Positions 32,076-39,890 of a stretch of 40,256 nucleotides of DNA are shown here, one piece after another (position 1 is the first letter of the stretch; every line of letters starts with the position of its first letter). The position numbers were made by a program, and so were the translations under genes. Location: contig JBGOUV010000008.1 in NCBI GenBank assembly GCA_041477815.1, positions 1-40,256 on the forward strand, given 5' to 3'. The notes beneath the pieces are model-generated. The model was not told where the DNA came from, searched no databases, and saw nothing but the letters and a program-made list of their open reading frames with translations. This DNA comes from JBGOUV01 sp041477815. GTDB taxonomy: Bacteria; Acidobacteriota; Terriglobia; Bryobacterales; JACQDG01.

Positions 32076-33334
32076 GGCGCCGCCTCCGCGCCCGGGAGCA
32101 TCTGCACGCCGGCCAGCGCCACCGCTCCCCTCGACCTGGTAGTACCCAAGGATCGACGATAGGCAAACACGACCCGCACCAGGCGTGTTTCCCGCCGCGT
32201 GCGGAATGCCGCCCGCGAACCGGTCCACGACTCCTGCGCCCCGAGCGGCGGAGTGGCCAGCAGCTCCGTTTTGGCGCTGCCGGTTTCGTCCCACACCATC
32301 CAATACAGACCCGTGTCCGGCGGCAGGGTTTCGGTGCGATACCGGAAGCCCAGGCGGTAGTCCTGCTCCGGCGCCACCGGAACCCACTGCCAGAACAACT
32401 CGGTGATCTCCGGGTGGGCGCCGCCCAGGTGAATCTTCAAGTTGCCCTCCTGGCCGTGGAGCTCCGCGCCGGCAGCAACGCCATCGGCCGGAATCAGCCT
32501 CCAATCAAAGGCTTGGCCGGTGGGAGGAAAGAGGAATTGCCCATTGCTCACCAGCCTCCCCTGCGCCGGGTCGAGCGCCGGATATGGTATCACCCGGCGT
32601 TCCGAGAGCCGGTTCCAGACCCCGGCGGCCTCGGCGATGCGCCGGTCCTCAATCAAGAGATCGACATAGCGCAGACCCAGATCCCGATCCGCCGGGAGCA
32701 GATAGGGTGACCAGCGGCCCCAAACCGCCTCCAGGGCCGGCTTGCGACCGGTCTCCAGGAGATAGCGAAAGTAGCGACGCAGAATCTCCGGGTGGTCGGG
32801 AATGGCTTTTTGGAGGATCTCCGCGGGGTCGCTGGAGGCGCGCCAACAGAGGTCGAAGGCGGGCTCCAACTCGTTCCGGCTGCCGCGGAGGGTGGCCCGC
32901 ATAACGTTCCAGAAGCGATCGTCGACCCCCAGGCGCAGGTAAAAGTTGACCAGGGCCCAGTGGGTCGAGACGCCGCCGTCAACCCGCATGGCCTGGAGCA
33001 GGCAGCGCTCGGCCCGGGCGGTGTCGCCTTCCAGCTCCCAGTGGAGGGCCAGGTCGACCCAGGCGGGGGCATTGTAGGAATTCAGGCGCACGGCCTGGTC
33101 CAGGGCGCGGGCGGCGCCGGCCGCATCTCCCTCCCGTTCCAGCAACGCGCCCAGCCGCGCCCAGGCCTCGGAGTTGCCGGGGGCCAGGCGCACCGACCGC
33201 TCCAGATCCTCTTTCAAGACCGTCGCCAGCCGCCGCTCGGCCAGGAAGATCCGGATGCTGGCAGCGGCGGCCAGGCTCAAGCCGACGGTGACCGCCACCG
33301 CCGCCGCCACGGAGATTTTGCGAGACCACGACAC
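32072..33334 (-). CDS. Membrane-anchored TPR protein with C-terminal beta-sandwich-like region
   Basis: 420 residues. A single N-terminal membrane segment (residues ~8-28, VAAAVAVTVGLSLAAAASI) puts the rest in the periplasm or cytosol; the periplasm is more likely. Residues ~40-135 form TPR-like repeats (LAPGNSEAWARLGALLEREG, LNSYNAPAWVDLALHWELEG). Residues ~235-415 are beta-rich and aromatic (FLFPPTGQAFDWRLI, ITELFWQWVPVAPEQDYRL, LRFRYRT-like GFRYRTETLPPDTGLYWMVW) and resemble carbohydrate-binding galactose-binding-like domains; this is inferred from pattern only. It sits between the co-polymerase kinase and the polymerases, so a scaffold between polymerase and exporter, comparable in role to TPR proteins of alginate or Pel systems, is plausible. 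Confidence 0.8.
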   Translation of the reverse strand: MSWSRKISVAAAVAVTVGLSLAAAASIRIFLAERRLATVLKEDLERSVRLAPGNSEAWARLGALLEREGDAAGAARALDQAVRLNSYNAPAWVDLALHWELEGDTARAERCLLQAMRVDGGVSTHWALVNFYLRLGVDDRFWNVMRATLRGSRNELEPAFDLCWRASSDPAEILQKAIPDHPEILRRYFRYLLETGRKPALEAVWGRWSPYLLPADRDLGLRYVDLLIEDRRIAEAAGVWNRLSERRVIPYPALDPAQGRLVSNGQFLFPPTGQAFDWRLIPADGVAAGAELHGQEGNLKIHLGGAHPEITELFWQWVPVAPEQDYRLGFRYRTETLPPDTGLYWMVWDETGSAKTELLATPPLGAQESWTGSRAAFRTRRETRLVRVVFAYRRSLGTTRSRGAVALAGVQMLPGAEAAP

Positions 33335-33361
33335 AGAACCAGACGGCCCACTGCGGCCGGG

Positions 33362-35593
33362 TCAGACCTCGTCCTGAGAGGGCGCGCCTTGATAGTAGCT
33401 CTCGTAGTAATGCCCGTAGCCCTGCAGGTCGGGCAGCCGCACCTGGTTGAGAACCAGCCCCAGCACGTTGGCCCGCACCCGCCGCAACTGGCGCAGGGCT
33501 GCGGCCACCGCGTCGCGCGGGGTCTCTCCGGCCCGTGTCACCAGCAGCACGCCGTCGGCCATGGTGCTCAGGATGGTGGTGTCGGCGCACACCAGCAAGG
33601 GCGCCGAATCGATCACCACGTACCGAAACTCCTGGCGGATCTCCTCCAGGAACTTGGCCATGTGCATGGTCAGCAGCTCGCTCGAATACCGCGGACTGGG
33701 ACCGGCCGGCAGCACCACCAGGCCGGGGGAGACCTTGCTGGGCTGCAGACACTCGGCCAGCGTGGATTGCCCTTCGAGAACGGTGGAGAGGCCCAAGCGA
33801 TTGGAAAGGCCGAAGATGTTGTGGAGGTTGGGCCGGCGCAAGTCCGAATCCACCAGCAGAACCCGGTCGCCGTTGTCGGTCTGCTGGGACAGAGCCAGGG
33901 CCAGGCCGGAGGCCACCGTACTCTTGCCTTCGGCCGGCGCCGCACTGGCCACCAGAACCATACGCAAGGCGTTGCCGGGGCTGGACAGCAATAGGCTGGT
34001 CCGCAGCATGCCGAGAGCTTCCATAAAGGTCGAGTTGGCCTTGGTCACCGCCCGGCTGTCGTCGGGCGTCGGGCTGGGAGACCCCAGCAGCGCCGCCGGC
34101 CCCCGCTTACCCGGCAGGCGCGGCACGGTTGCCAGCACCGGCACTTGCAGCCATTGCTCCACCTGCTCGCCGGAGCGCAGCGTGCGATCCAGGTAGTCCG
34201 CCGCCAGAGCCAACCCTACCGCCAGCGTGGTCGACAGCAGCAGCGCCAGCAGCACGTTCAGGTGGATCACCGGGGAGACCGGAGTGTCCGGCGTCGGGGC
34301 CAGGCCGACCAGCCTCAGATTCGTCGCCTTGATGCTGGCGTTGATGCCGGCTTCGTTCACTTTCTTCAGCAGCTCTTCATACAGCTTGGTTTGCGATTCC
34401 ACGTCGCGCTTGAGGATGCTGTACTCGACCGCGTACACGCCCAGGCGGTCCATCTCCGCCTTGGCGGAGGACACAGCGCCGGACAGGGCGTTCTCCCGGG
34501 CCTGCGCCTGCTTGAAGTCCGCCTCCAGGCGTCCCAGGACCTTCTGCTTGACGGCCTCCAGCGATTGCTTGGCCCGATTCAGTTGCGCTTCCATGCGCTT
34601 GTAGTTGGGGTGGTTGGGTCCGAGCTGCGCGGCCGACTCGCTCAACTGCAGCTCCATGGTCTCCACCCGCTCGGCCAGGCGCACCAGCGGCTCGCCCTGC
34701 TCGGAAATGGCCAGCGCGTCCAGATCGCCCACCCCGGCCGCCTGGAACGCCGACTGCTTGCGCAGCCGTTCCGCCTGCGCCCGGGTCATCTCGTCTTGCA
34801 GGGTCTGTAACTGCACGTTCAGGATGTTAGACCGGTCTTCCGGATTCACGACATTGTGCGCCCGCTCGTAGTTGCGGAGGGTTTGCTGGGAGAGCTCCAA
34901 TCTGGCCTTGATCTGCTCCACCTGGCGGTTCAGCCACTTGGACAGCTCGGCCGTATTCTGGTATTGGGACAGGAATCCCTGCTCCACAAAGGCCCGGGCC
35001 GCAGAGTTGGCAATGGCCGCCGCCAAAGCGGGATTGGAGCTGCGGTAGCGGACCTCCAGCAAGTAGGTTTCCGGCCGGCGGCGAACGTGGAGGTCCGGCA
35101 GCGCGGCCGACGTCTCGACGTCGGTTTCCTGGGCCGGGGCGGCCAACGCCACCGTCCCCTGCGAGTCGCCCTGCCGCTTCCGCAGCGCCCGATTGAAATC
35201 CGGATGCCGGTCCAGTTGTAACTCCCGGATGACCTTCCGCGCGATCTCCGCCGAATCCATCATCTGGATCTGGGTTTCCACCACCATGTCCCGGTTCCGG
35301 GTCTCCAGCCGTATGCCTCCTTCGCCGATCTCGAACATCTGCGCCTGATTGTCGATCTCCAAAATGGCCGTGCTTTCATACATCGGGGTCTTCTGGAGCG
35401 AGTACACCAGGGTCGCCACTACCACCAGAAAAACGAACCCCAGGAGCCGCCACTTATGCCGTCTCAGTACCCAAAAATAATGGGTCAGGGGAACGGCCGT
35501 CTCTTCCACCTGGGGCCGGACGGGATAGTAATTGGCCTCCTCCGGATACTCGGCGGCAGCGGGCGGGCGGCCCGGATAACGGCTTATCTCCAC
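33362..35593 (-). CDS. Polysaccharide co-polymerase fused to BY-type tyrosine kinase (GumC/ExoP/Wzc-like)
   Basis: 743 residues. Membrane segment 1 at ~49-67 (WRLLGFVFLVVVATLVYSL), then a Wzz domain beginning YESTAILEIDNQAQM, a long periplasmic coiled-coil region (residues ~210-400), and membrane segment 2 at ~441-466 (VIHLNVLLALLLSTTLAVGL). The cytoplasmic kinase has Walker A AAPAEGKSTVASG with Lys557, Walker A' LLVDSDLRRP (Asp582, Asp584) and Walker B VVIDSAPLL (Asp662). A C-terminal Tyr cluster, YGHYYESYY (Tyr726, 729, 730, 733, 734), is the autophosphorylation tail. It controls chain length and export together with the Wza-like protein, whose gene overlaps it by ten bases. No cognate phosphatase gene is seen in the window. 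The fused layout is common outside enterobacteria and firmicutes. Confidence 0.94.
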   Translation of the reverse strand: MEISRYPGRPPAAAEYPEEANYYPVRPQVEETAVPLTHYFWVLRRHKWRLLGFVFLVVVATLVYSLQKTPMYESTAILEIDNQAQMFEIGEGGIRLETRNRDMVVETQIQMMDSAEIARKVIRELQLDRHPDFNRALRKRQGDSQGTVALAAPAQETDVETSAALPDLHVRRRPETYLLEVRYRSSNPALAAAIANSAARAFVEQGFLSQYQNTAELSKWLNRQVEQIKARLELSQQTLRNYERAHNVVNPEDRSNILNVQLQTLQDEMTRAQAERLRKQSAFQAAGVGDLDALAISEQGEPLVRLAERVETMELQLSESAAQLGPNHPNYKRMEAQLNRAKQSLEAVKQKVLGRLEADFKQAQARENALSGAVSSAKAEMDRLGVYAVEYSILKRDVESQTKLYEELLKKVNEAGINASIKATNLRLVGLAPTPDTPVSPVIHLNVLLALLLSTTLAVGLALAADYLDRTLRSGEQVEQWLQVPVLATVPRLPGKRGPAALLGSPSPTPDDSRAVTKANSTFMEALGMLRTSLLLSSPGNALRMVLVASAAPAEGKSTVASGLALALSQQTDNGDRVLLVDSDLRRPNLHNIFGLSNRLGLSTVLEGQSTLAECLQPSKVSPGLVVLPAGPSPRYSSELLTMHMAKFLEEIRQEFRYVVIDSAPLLVCADTTILSTMADGVLLVTRAGETPRDAVAAALRQLRRVRANVLGLVLNQVRLPDLQGYGHYYESYYQGAPSQDEV

Positions 35594-36699
35594 AACACCC
35601 CCCCCATCAGGGTATACATGAACGAAGTCGCGGCCGCAGTCACCCCGCCCTGGGTGGCCCGCCGGACCTGGCTCTCCGGAACGAAGATGACGTCGTTAGC
35701 CTGGAGCACCAGGTTCTTGTCCGGCCGCTTCATGACCGTCTTGAGGTCGAAGGCAATCTCTCGTCGCTGGGGGTCGGTTTCGGAGCCGCGGAGTAAGTAG
35801 GCCTTCCTCCCGGCGACGGGCGTGGGGCCGCCGGCCAGCGAGACCGCCTGCAACAGGTTCAGGGGCCGGTCGTCGCCCAACAGCACCGGTCCCGGCCGCT
35901 GGATCGCGCCAATGATATAGACGCGGCCCGCCGGCATCACCCGCACCTCTTCCCCGCCGTAGAGCATCAGATTGGCGCCGGGATCGCCCACCGTCAACAG
36001 GTTGTGGGTTGACACCCGCACTTCCTTTCTGGCCGCCTGGCCAGCGGACGGCGGGAGGCTGATCACGATGTCGGGACCGGCGGTCTCACTCAGGCCTCCG
36101 GCCCGCGCCAACGCCTCGCTGAGGAGCAGCGGCCGCAGCGCCTGGAAAACCATCGAACTCCGCACCGCCCCGGTGACCGTCACCGGTTTGCTCTGGAATT
36201 CCCGCACCGTTACCGACACGCTGGGCTCCCGCAGCAAGCCCTCTTCCACCAGTATCCGGGTGATGGTCTGCTCGAGCTCCGCGGTGGTCTTGCCGGAAGC
36301 CGGAATCAACTGCTTCACCAGCGGCAGGCGGAAGGCGCCCTCGGCGTTGATGCGCACCGAGCGGCTGAACTCCGGCGCGTCCAGCACCAGCACCACGACC
36401 ATATCTTCCGGGCCCACGCGGTAATTCGTAAAGGGCAGGAACTCTTCTTCATTACTCTTGGTCGGTCCGGCCGACGGGATTCCCCGCGTGGTGTCGAAGG
36501 GATTCCCCGGCTCGACCGGCAGGGTCGGCGGCGTGGTGGGGACCGCCTCCCTCCGGTTGGTCCCGGTGGACGTCCGGTTGCGACTCTGGCCCGGGCCTTG
36601 GTTTTGACCCTGATTTTGACCCTGGTTCTCGATTCGCGGCGTCTGGCCCCACACCAGCGAGGCCGCCAGCATGATTCCGAATAAAAATCGCAATGCCAT
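35584..36699 (-). CDS. wza: Polysaccharide export protein, Wza-like (Poly_export/SLBB)
   Basis: 371 residues. Signal peptide ~1-18 (MALRFLFGIMLAASLVWG). There is no Cys lipobox at the cleavage site, unlike E. coli Wza. A Gln/Asn-Gly linker follows (NQGQNQGQNQGPGQ, residues ~25-38). The Poly_export domain begins FLPFTNYRVGPEDMVVVLVL and continues RSVRINAEGAFRLPLVKQL and GLLREPSVSVTVREF. SLBB-type repeats follow at KPVTVTGAVRSSMVF and RVYIIGAIQRPGPVLL. It should form the outer-membrane/periplasmic exporter ring that docks onto the co-polymerase kinase encoded immediately downstream. The start lies 11 bases after the NusG-like gene stop. Confidence 0.93.
   Translation of the reverse strand: MALRFLFGIMLAASLVWGQTPRIENQGQNQGQNQGPGQSRNRTSTGTNRREAVPTTPPTLPVEPGNPFDTTRGIPSAGPTKSNEEEFLPFTNYRVGPEDMVVVLVLDAPEFSRSVRINAEGAFRLPLVKQLIPASGKTTAELEQTITRILVEEGLLREPSVSVTVREFQSKPVTVTGAVRSSMVFQALRPLLLSEALARAGGLSETAGPDIVISLPPSAGQAARKEVRVSTHNLLTVGDPGANLMLYGGEEVRVMPAGRVYIIGAIQRPGPVLLGDDRPLNLLQAVSLAGGPTPVAGRKAYLLRGSETDPQRREIAFDLKTVMKRPDKNLVLQANDVIFVPESQVRRATQGGVTAAATSFMYTLMGGVLWR
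36593..36628 (-). repeat. Short 12-base tandem repeat in the Wza linker
   Basis: On the minus strand, units AACCAGGGTCAA, AATCAGGGTCAA and AACCAAGGCCCG (the last degenerate) encode the NQGQ NQGQ NQGP linker after the signal peptide. Identical or nearly identical 12-base units can expand or contract in frame by slippage, so linker length may vary between strains. Confidence 0.55.
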
Positions 36700-36710
36700 C
36701 TATGCCTTCC

Positions 36711-37304
36711 TCATATCGTAACCCGGTGATGGGCCGGACGCAATACTTCCACGTCGGCCACGTCAATCTCGGTGGCCACCGATTGGGACAGCAGGGCTAC
36801 CGACAACACCAGCCGCGTCTTGCTCTTCAGACGCACCAGCAGTCCCTCCACGTCCCGCAGCGGCCCGCTCTTCACCCGTACCCACGCCCCCTCCTTCAAA
36901 AACGGATGGGCGAAGCACGGCACGCGGGCCTTCAGCAGCCGGCGGATGGATTCGATTTCAGCCTCCGGGACGGGCTCGATGCGGTCTCCCTGGCCCAGGA
37001 TACGCACGGAACCGGCGGTCCGCAGCACCTCCAGCCGGATGCTGTGATGGTCCCGCAGCCGCACGAATACATAACCGGGAAACACCGGCACTTCGACCCG
37101 CTTCCGGCGATCTTTCCATTGGTGGACCTGCTCCACCACCGGCAGGTAGTTCTCCACATGCTTGGCCGCCAGTTCGCAGGACACCCTCTTCTCGAAGTTG
37201 GAGCGGGTATAGAGGGCGTACCAGCGAGACTCCCCACCGGCCACACCCGACAGGTTCCGGGCCGCTGTCCCCGCCACTTCCGATGCCATCAGTTGGGTTG
37301 ACAA
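36711..37304 (-). CDS. NusG-like transcription antiterminator (UpxY/RfaH type)
   Basis: 197 residues if started at TTG 37304 (the ATG at 37289 gives 192). The NGN domain spans ~28-125: RWYALYTRSNFEKRVSCELA, ENYLPVVEQVHQWKDRRKRV and PVFPGYVFVRL, with PGYVFVR being diagnostic. A KOW-type domain follows from ~145 (FLKEGAWVRVKSGPLRDVEG). Specialised NusG paralogs at the head of polysaccharide operons (UpxY in Bacteroides, RfaH in enterobacteria) bind RNA polymerase in the leader and allow it to read through long, weakly translated clusters. Here it is the first gene before Wza in a ~26-kb run of co-directional genes, exactly the expected position. No ops-like element was identified. Confidence 0.92.
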   Translation of the reverse strand: MSTQLMASEVAGTAARNLSGVAGGESRWYALYTRSNFEKRVSCELAAKHVENYLPVVEQVHQWKDRRKRVEVPVFPGYVFVRLRDHHSIRLEVLRTAGSVRILGQGDRIEPVPEAEIESIRRLLKARVPCFAHPFLKEGAWVRVKSGPLRDVEGLLVRLKSKTRLVLSVALLSQSVATEIDVADVEVLRPAHHRVTI

Positions 37305-37380
37305 AGCTCCGCCCTTTCACCTACAGGGAACGGCTGTAAGTGTTTTATTCTCATACGCTCGCAAGCCCTCACCGCGGGCT
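37305..37380 (-). promoter_or_regulatory. Leader of the EPS cluster with two small hairpins
   Basis: The 74 bases between the PilZ stop and the NusG-like start contain AGCCC (37364-37368) with GGGCT (37376-37380), which touches the PilZ stop codon. They also contain TACAG (37322-37326) with CTGTA (37334-37338). Paired hairpins ahead of a NusG-like gene could form a pause or attenuation site. AAAGGG lies nine bases before the TTG start. No convincing -35/-10 pair was found, and no terminator T-run follows either stem, so the PilZ gene may be the true first gene of the transcript. Confidence 0.35.
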
Positions 37381-37771
37381 AGTCCTCGTCCGGTCCCAGC
37401 CACGGCGCGCTACTCTTCAAGAACACCGCTCCGGCGTAGCACAGCCCGGCGTCCATGGGTTGCTTCCACACGATCTGGGCGGTGACTTCCACTTCGGTAC
37501 CCAGCAAAGAGGCCAAGTCCAGAATGAACCGGCGCCGGCCGCCGACCTCGAACAAATCCTCCCCCTGCACGCACATGCCGGCATAGCTAAGATTAAGCAT
37601 GCTGCACACCGAGTAGTGGTCGCGGGAGCCGTCGGGGACGCCTTCCAGGATCATCCAGGCGTCCACGGGCCGGTGGGTCAAGTCCACCCGATCGTGAATA
37701 CGCCGGGAACCAGTAACCGGGTACACCGGGACCCGCTGCATGCCGTTCCTCAGGCTCTCACTCGATGCCAT
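37379..37771 (-). CDS. PilZ-domain protein (likely c-di-GMP binding)
   Basis: 130 residues from ATG 37771, chosen because GAGGA ends five bases upstream; a GTG at 37792 would add seven residues. The c-di-GMP-binding signature is present: Arg-rich RxxxR in SRRIHDRVDL near residue 25 and (D/N)xSxxG in MLNLSYAGMCV near residue 65. The rest is a small beta-barrel (FILDLASLLGTEVEVTAQIV). PilZ proteins couple c-di-GMP to EPS synthesis, motility or export. Placed 74 bases before the NusG-like regulator and in the same direction, it is probably the receptor that tunes this polysaccharide, though a partner cannot be named. Confidence 0.82.
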   Translation of the reverse strand: MASSESLRNGMQRVPVYPVTGSRRIHDRVDLTHRPVDAWMILEGVPDGSRDHYSVCSMLNLSYAGMCVQGEDLFEVGGRRRFILDLASLLGTEVEVTAQIVWKQPMDAGLCYAGAVFLKSSAPWLGPDED

Positions 37772-37904
37772 CCGGTTCCTCGCCTCGCACACCCCTGAGC
37801 TATTCCGTCCTAAGCCAAGGGAATGCTTCAGGATACCGAAAATCGACTCCCGGGCACAAGGATGGATTTTCCCAGCCCCCAGGGGGATCGGAGACGTGGA
37901 TCGT

Positions 37905-38843
37905 CTAGTGCGGTTCGATGGCCTCTCGCAAATGGGCGATGTTGAAATACCCGTTCATGGCCAAGCGGCAGCTCGGCCCGTCGCCCCACCACCGCGGCGC
38001 GTGGTACGTGAACTTCGGCACGTACACCACGTCGCCTTCGCTGGCGATCACAACCCCTTGCCCCTCTATGGGATACCGGATCTGACCCAGCATGATCACC
38101 CAAAACTCGGCGCACTCGGGGTGGAAGTGCCCCTTATCCTTCTCGTTGAGCGGCGGCATTTTGCTGTTGTAGCCGTAGATGGCGTTGGCCACACCGCGGT
38201 CGTCCCATACGACCCGCTGCGTACCCTGGACGTTCGAATTGCTGGAGGCCCAATCGTCCAGGTTCCAGTGGGGCTTGTTGTCGTGTCCCCACTCGAAGGC
38301 CTTGCGGTTGAGCCGGATCGGAATGAAGTCGATACCGGGTACGGTCATCGACGGCTTCTCGGGATACAAGGTCTGGGCGTGGGGGATATTCACCTCGAAA
38401 CGAATGGCCGGATGGTCGCCTATCGTCTCCATCGAGAAGACCGTCTGGGCCGGCGCTTGCACCACCGACCGCTGGCGGGCGAGGACGGGCTCCTGACCCT
38501 CGATATTAAACCGGATCTGACCCTCCAACACCACCCACCAGGCGCGCGTGTCGGGGTGGAAGCGAGGCGATACCTTGCTCCCCGGCGCCGACTGGATGTA
38601 CTGGCCCCACAGATAGTCGTCCCTCACCACCCACTCGGACCACTCTTTCTGGCCCTTGTGCTTGGCCTTGACGTCGGCCAGCTTGGTGTGAGGCTTGTGG
38701 GGCGGTTCGTAGACGGTGAGCTTTTGGGGCTTGGGAGCATAGGAAACCGGCTCCGGCGGGCCCCCCTTACGCTGGGCGCTCACCACCAAGGTCAGAGCGC
38801 CGGCCGCCCAGGCCAGGCGCATAATGGTCCGCTGCATAGGCAA
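37905..38843 (-). CDS. Secreted bicupin protein
   Basis: 312 residues from TTG 38843, favoured by AAGGAG seven bases upstream; ATG 38837 is the alternative and would be 13 bases from it. Residues ~1-23 are a signal peptide (MQRTIMRLAWAAGALTLVVS). Cupin domain 1 (~75-150) has SPRFHPDTRAWWVVLEGQI. Cupin domain 2 (~235-310) has KGHFHPECAEFWVIMLGQI, a good HxHx4E metal-binding motif, and TYHAPRWW. Domain 1 has an incomplete set of metal ligands, so domain 2 may be the active one. The function is not known. Some bicupins are dioxygenases, isomerases or sugar-acid enzymes. It is 27 bases downstream of the TIM-barrel gene and probably co-transcribed with it. Confidence 0.85.
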   Translation of the reverse strand: MPMQRTIMRLAWAAGALTLVVSAQRKGGPPEPVSYAPKPQKLTVYEPPHKPHTKLADVKAKHKGQKEWSEWVVRDDYLWGQYIQSAPGSKVSPRFHPDTRAWWVVLEGQIRFNIEGQEPVLARQRSVVQAPAQTVFSMETIGDHPAIRFEVNIPHAQTLYPEKPSMTVPGIDFIPIRLNRKAFEWGHDNKPHWNLDDWASSNSNVQGTQRVVWDDRGVANAIYGYNSKMPPLNEKDKGHFHPECAEFWVIMLGQIRYPIEGQGVVIASEGDVVYVPKFTYHAPRWWGDGPSCRLAMNGYFNIAHLREAIEPH

Positions 38844-38870
38844 AGGGTATCTCCTTAAAAAATACGAAAC

Positions 38871-39809
38871 TTAAACCTTCAGGTGCAAAACTTCTTCCAG
38901 GTACTTCTTGCTCTTAGCCGCGCTCTCTTTGGGCGTGGTGTCGGTGGAATCGAGTTCCACGGTTAGCCAGCCGTCCCAGTTGTTCTTTTTCAAAATGGCC
39001 AGGAGGCCGGGAAAGTCCACGCCGCCCGAGCCCAGCTCCAGGAAAATCCGCTTGCCTTTGTCCGTATACCCCTCGCGCTGAGGCGTGGGACCCTGGTGGC
39101 CGCCCCGATCCACCGGCCGCGTGTCCTTCATGTGGAACTCCGCGATGCGGCTCACGTAGGCCCGGGTCAGCTCCACCGGGTCGATGCCGGCCATGGTGAT
39201 GTGGCCGGTGTCCACCACCAGGAAGACGTGCTTGGGATCGGTCAGTTCCATCACCCGGTCGATCTCATCGCGGACCTGGAGCTGGGTCCAGAGATGGGGA
39301 TGCACCGCGAACTTCAGCCCCTCGGCGCTGATCCGCTTGCCCAGCTCGTTGAAGGTCTTGGCCATCTGCTGCAGGTCTTCCTTGGGCGTCCCCTCCGGGC
39401 GGCGGCGGCCGGTGTTGATCTTGAGGTGGTCGCATCCGAAATGCTGCTTGATCCACCGCACCAGCTTGACGTGCTCCTCGATCGACGCGGCCGCCTGCGA
39501 GGCGTCCTCAAACTGCGTCTTCATCGGACCGCCGTTGGAGACGGTGACGAACTTGAGATTCAACCCGTTCATAATCGTCTGCAACTCCTGCGGCTTGTCC
39601 CACCACGGCAGGACGAAGTTGTAGAAGGTCTCGACGTAGCGATAGCCTACTTCGGAGGCCTCGCGGAAGGAAAGCAGCACGTCCTTCTCCCAGCCATTCC
39701 GGGTATTGGTGGTGATGCCCACGCGGAAGCGGGCCGCCGCCTCCAGTTGCGAGACGGCCACGGCCGTCCCGGCGCAAGTCTGCAAGAATCGTCTTCTGCT
39801 GCTGATCAT
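38871..39809 (-). CDS. Tat-exported sugar phosphate isomerase/epimerase-like TIM-barrel protein
   Basis: 312 residues from ATG 39809, supported by AGGAG six to seven bases upstream; a longer frame starts at 39914. The N-terminus SSRRRFLQTCAGTAVAVSQL is a twin-arginine signal, so the protein is exported folded. The barrel (xylose-isomerase-like/AP endonuclease 2 family) shows VETFYNFVLPWW, LKINTGRRRPEG, LKFAVHPHLWTQ, VFLVVDTGHITMAGIDP, EFHMKDTRP and LELGSGGVDF, with metal-ligand candidates His, Asp and Glu in these blocks. Such proteins isomerise, epimerise or dehydrate sugars; exported members are frequent in Acidobacteriota and Planctomycetota. It forms a two-gene unit with the bicupin. A link to the EPS is not indicated. 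Confidence 0.87.
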   Translation of the reverse strand: MISSRRRFLQTCAGTAVAVSQLEAAARFRVGITTNTRNGWEKDVLLSFREASEVGYRYVETFYNFVLPWWDKPQELQTIMNGLNLKFVTVSNGGPMKTQFEDASQAAASIEEHVKLVRWIKQHFGCDHLKINTGRRRPEGTPKEDLQQMAKTFNELGKRISAEGLKFAVHPHLWTQLQVRDEIDRVMELTDPKHVFLVVDTGHITMAGIDPVELTRAYVSRIAEFHMKDTRPVDRGGHQGPTPQREGYTDKGKRIFLELGSGGVDFPGLLAILKKNNWDGWLTVELDSTDTTPKESAAKSKKYLEEVLHLKV

Positions 39810-39830
39810 AGACCACTCCTCTGGGCGCCT

Positions 39831-39836
39831 AGTGTA
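39831..39836 (-). promoter_or_regulatory. Possible -10 element of the TIM-barrel/bicupin unit
   Basis: The minus strand reads TGGTACACT, an extended -10-like motif (TACACT) 22 bases upstream of the ATG at 39809. That would give a short leader containing the AGGAG ribosome binding site. No good -35 was found; the expected region lies inside repeat copy C. Confidence 0.3.
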
Positions 39837-39842
39837 CCATGC

Positions 39843-39890
39843 GTCACCACCGAGGCGCGACCGTGAGAGAGCGGATGGGCCGGCCCATTG
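39843..39890 (+). repeat. Dispersed palindromic repeat, copy C
   Basis: The head GTCACCACCGAGGCGCGACC, continuing GTGAGAGAGCGG, aligns with copies A and B (CACCGAGxCGCGxCCGTxAG). The tail is a perfect 14-base palindrome, ATGGGCCGGCCCAT (39875-39888), matching the GGGGC/GCCCC tail of the others in position but not in exact sequence. Here it stands free in intergenic DNA upstream of the TIM-barrel gene. The minus strand reads SHGRASVV in the frame equivalent to PYGRGSV. Confidence 0.5.

Noticed and set aside
37305..37378. An ops-like element for the NusG-like protein
   Set aside because: No match to the enterobacterial ops sequence was found. Specialised NusG paralogs in other phyla use different sites, so absence is not informative.
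37865..37895. CCCCC/GGGGG hairpin downstream of the bicupin gene as a terminator
   Set aside because: The two arms are separated by a single base, so only a four-base stem is possible, and no T-run follows.
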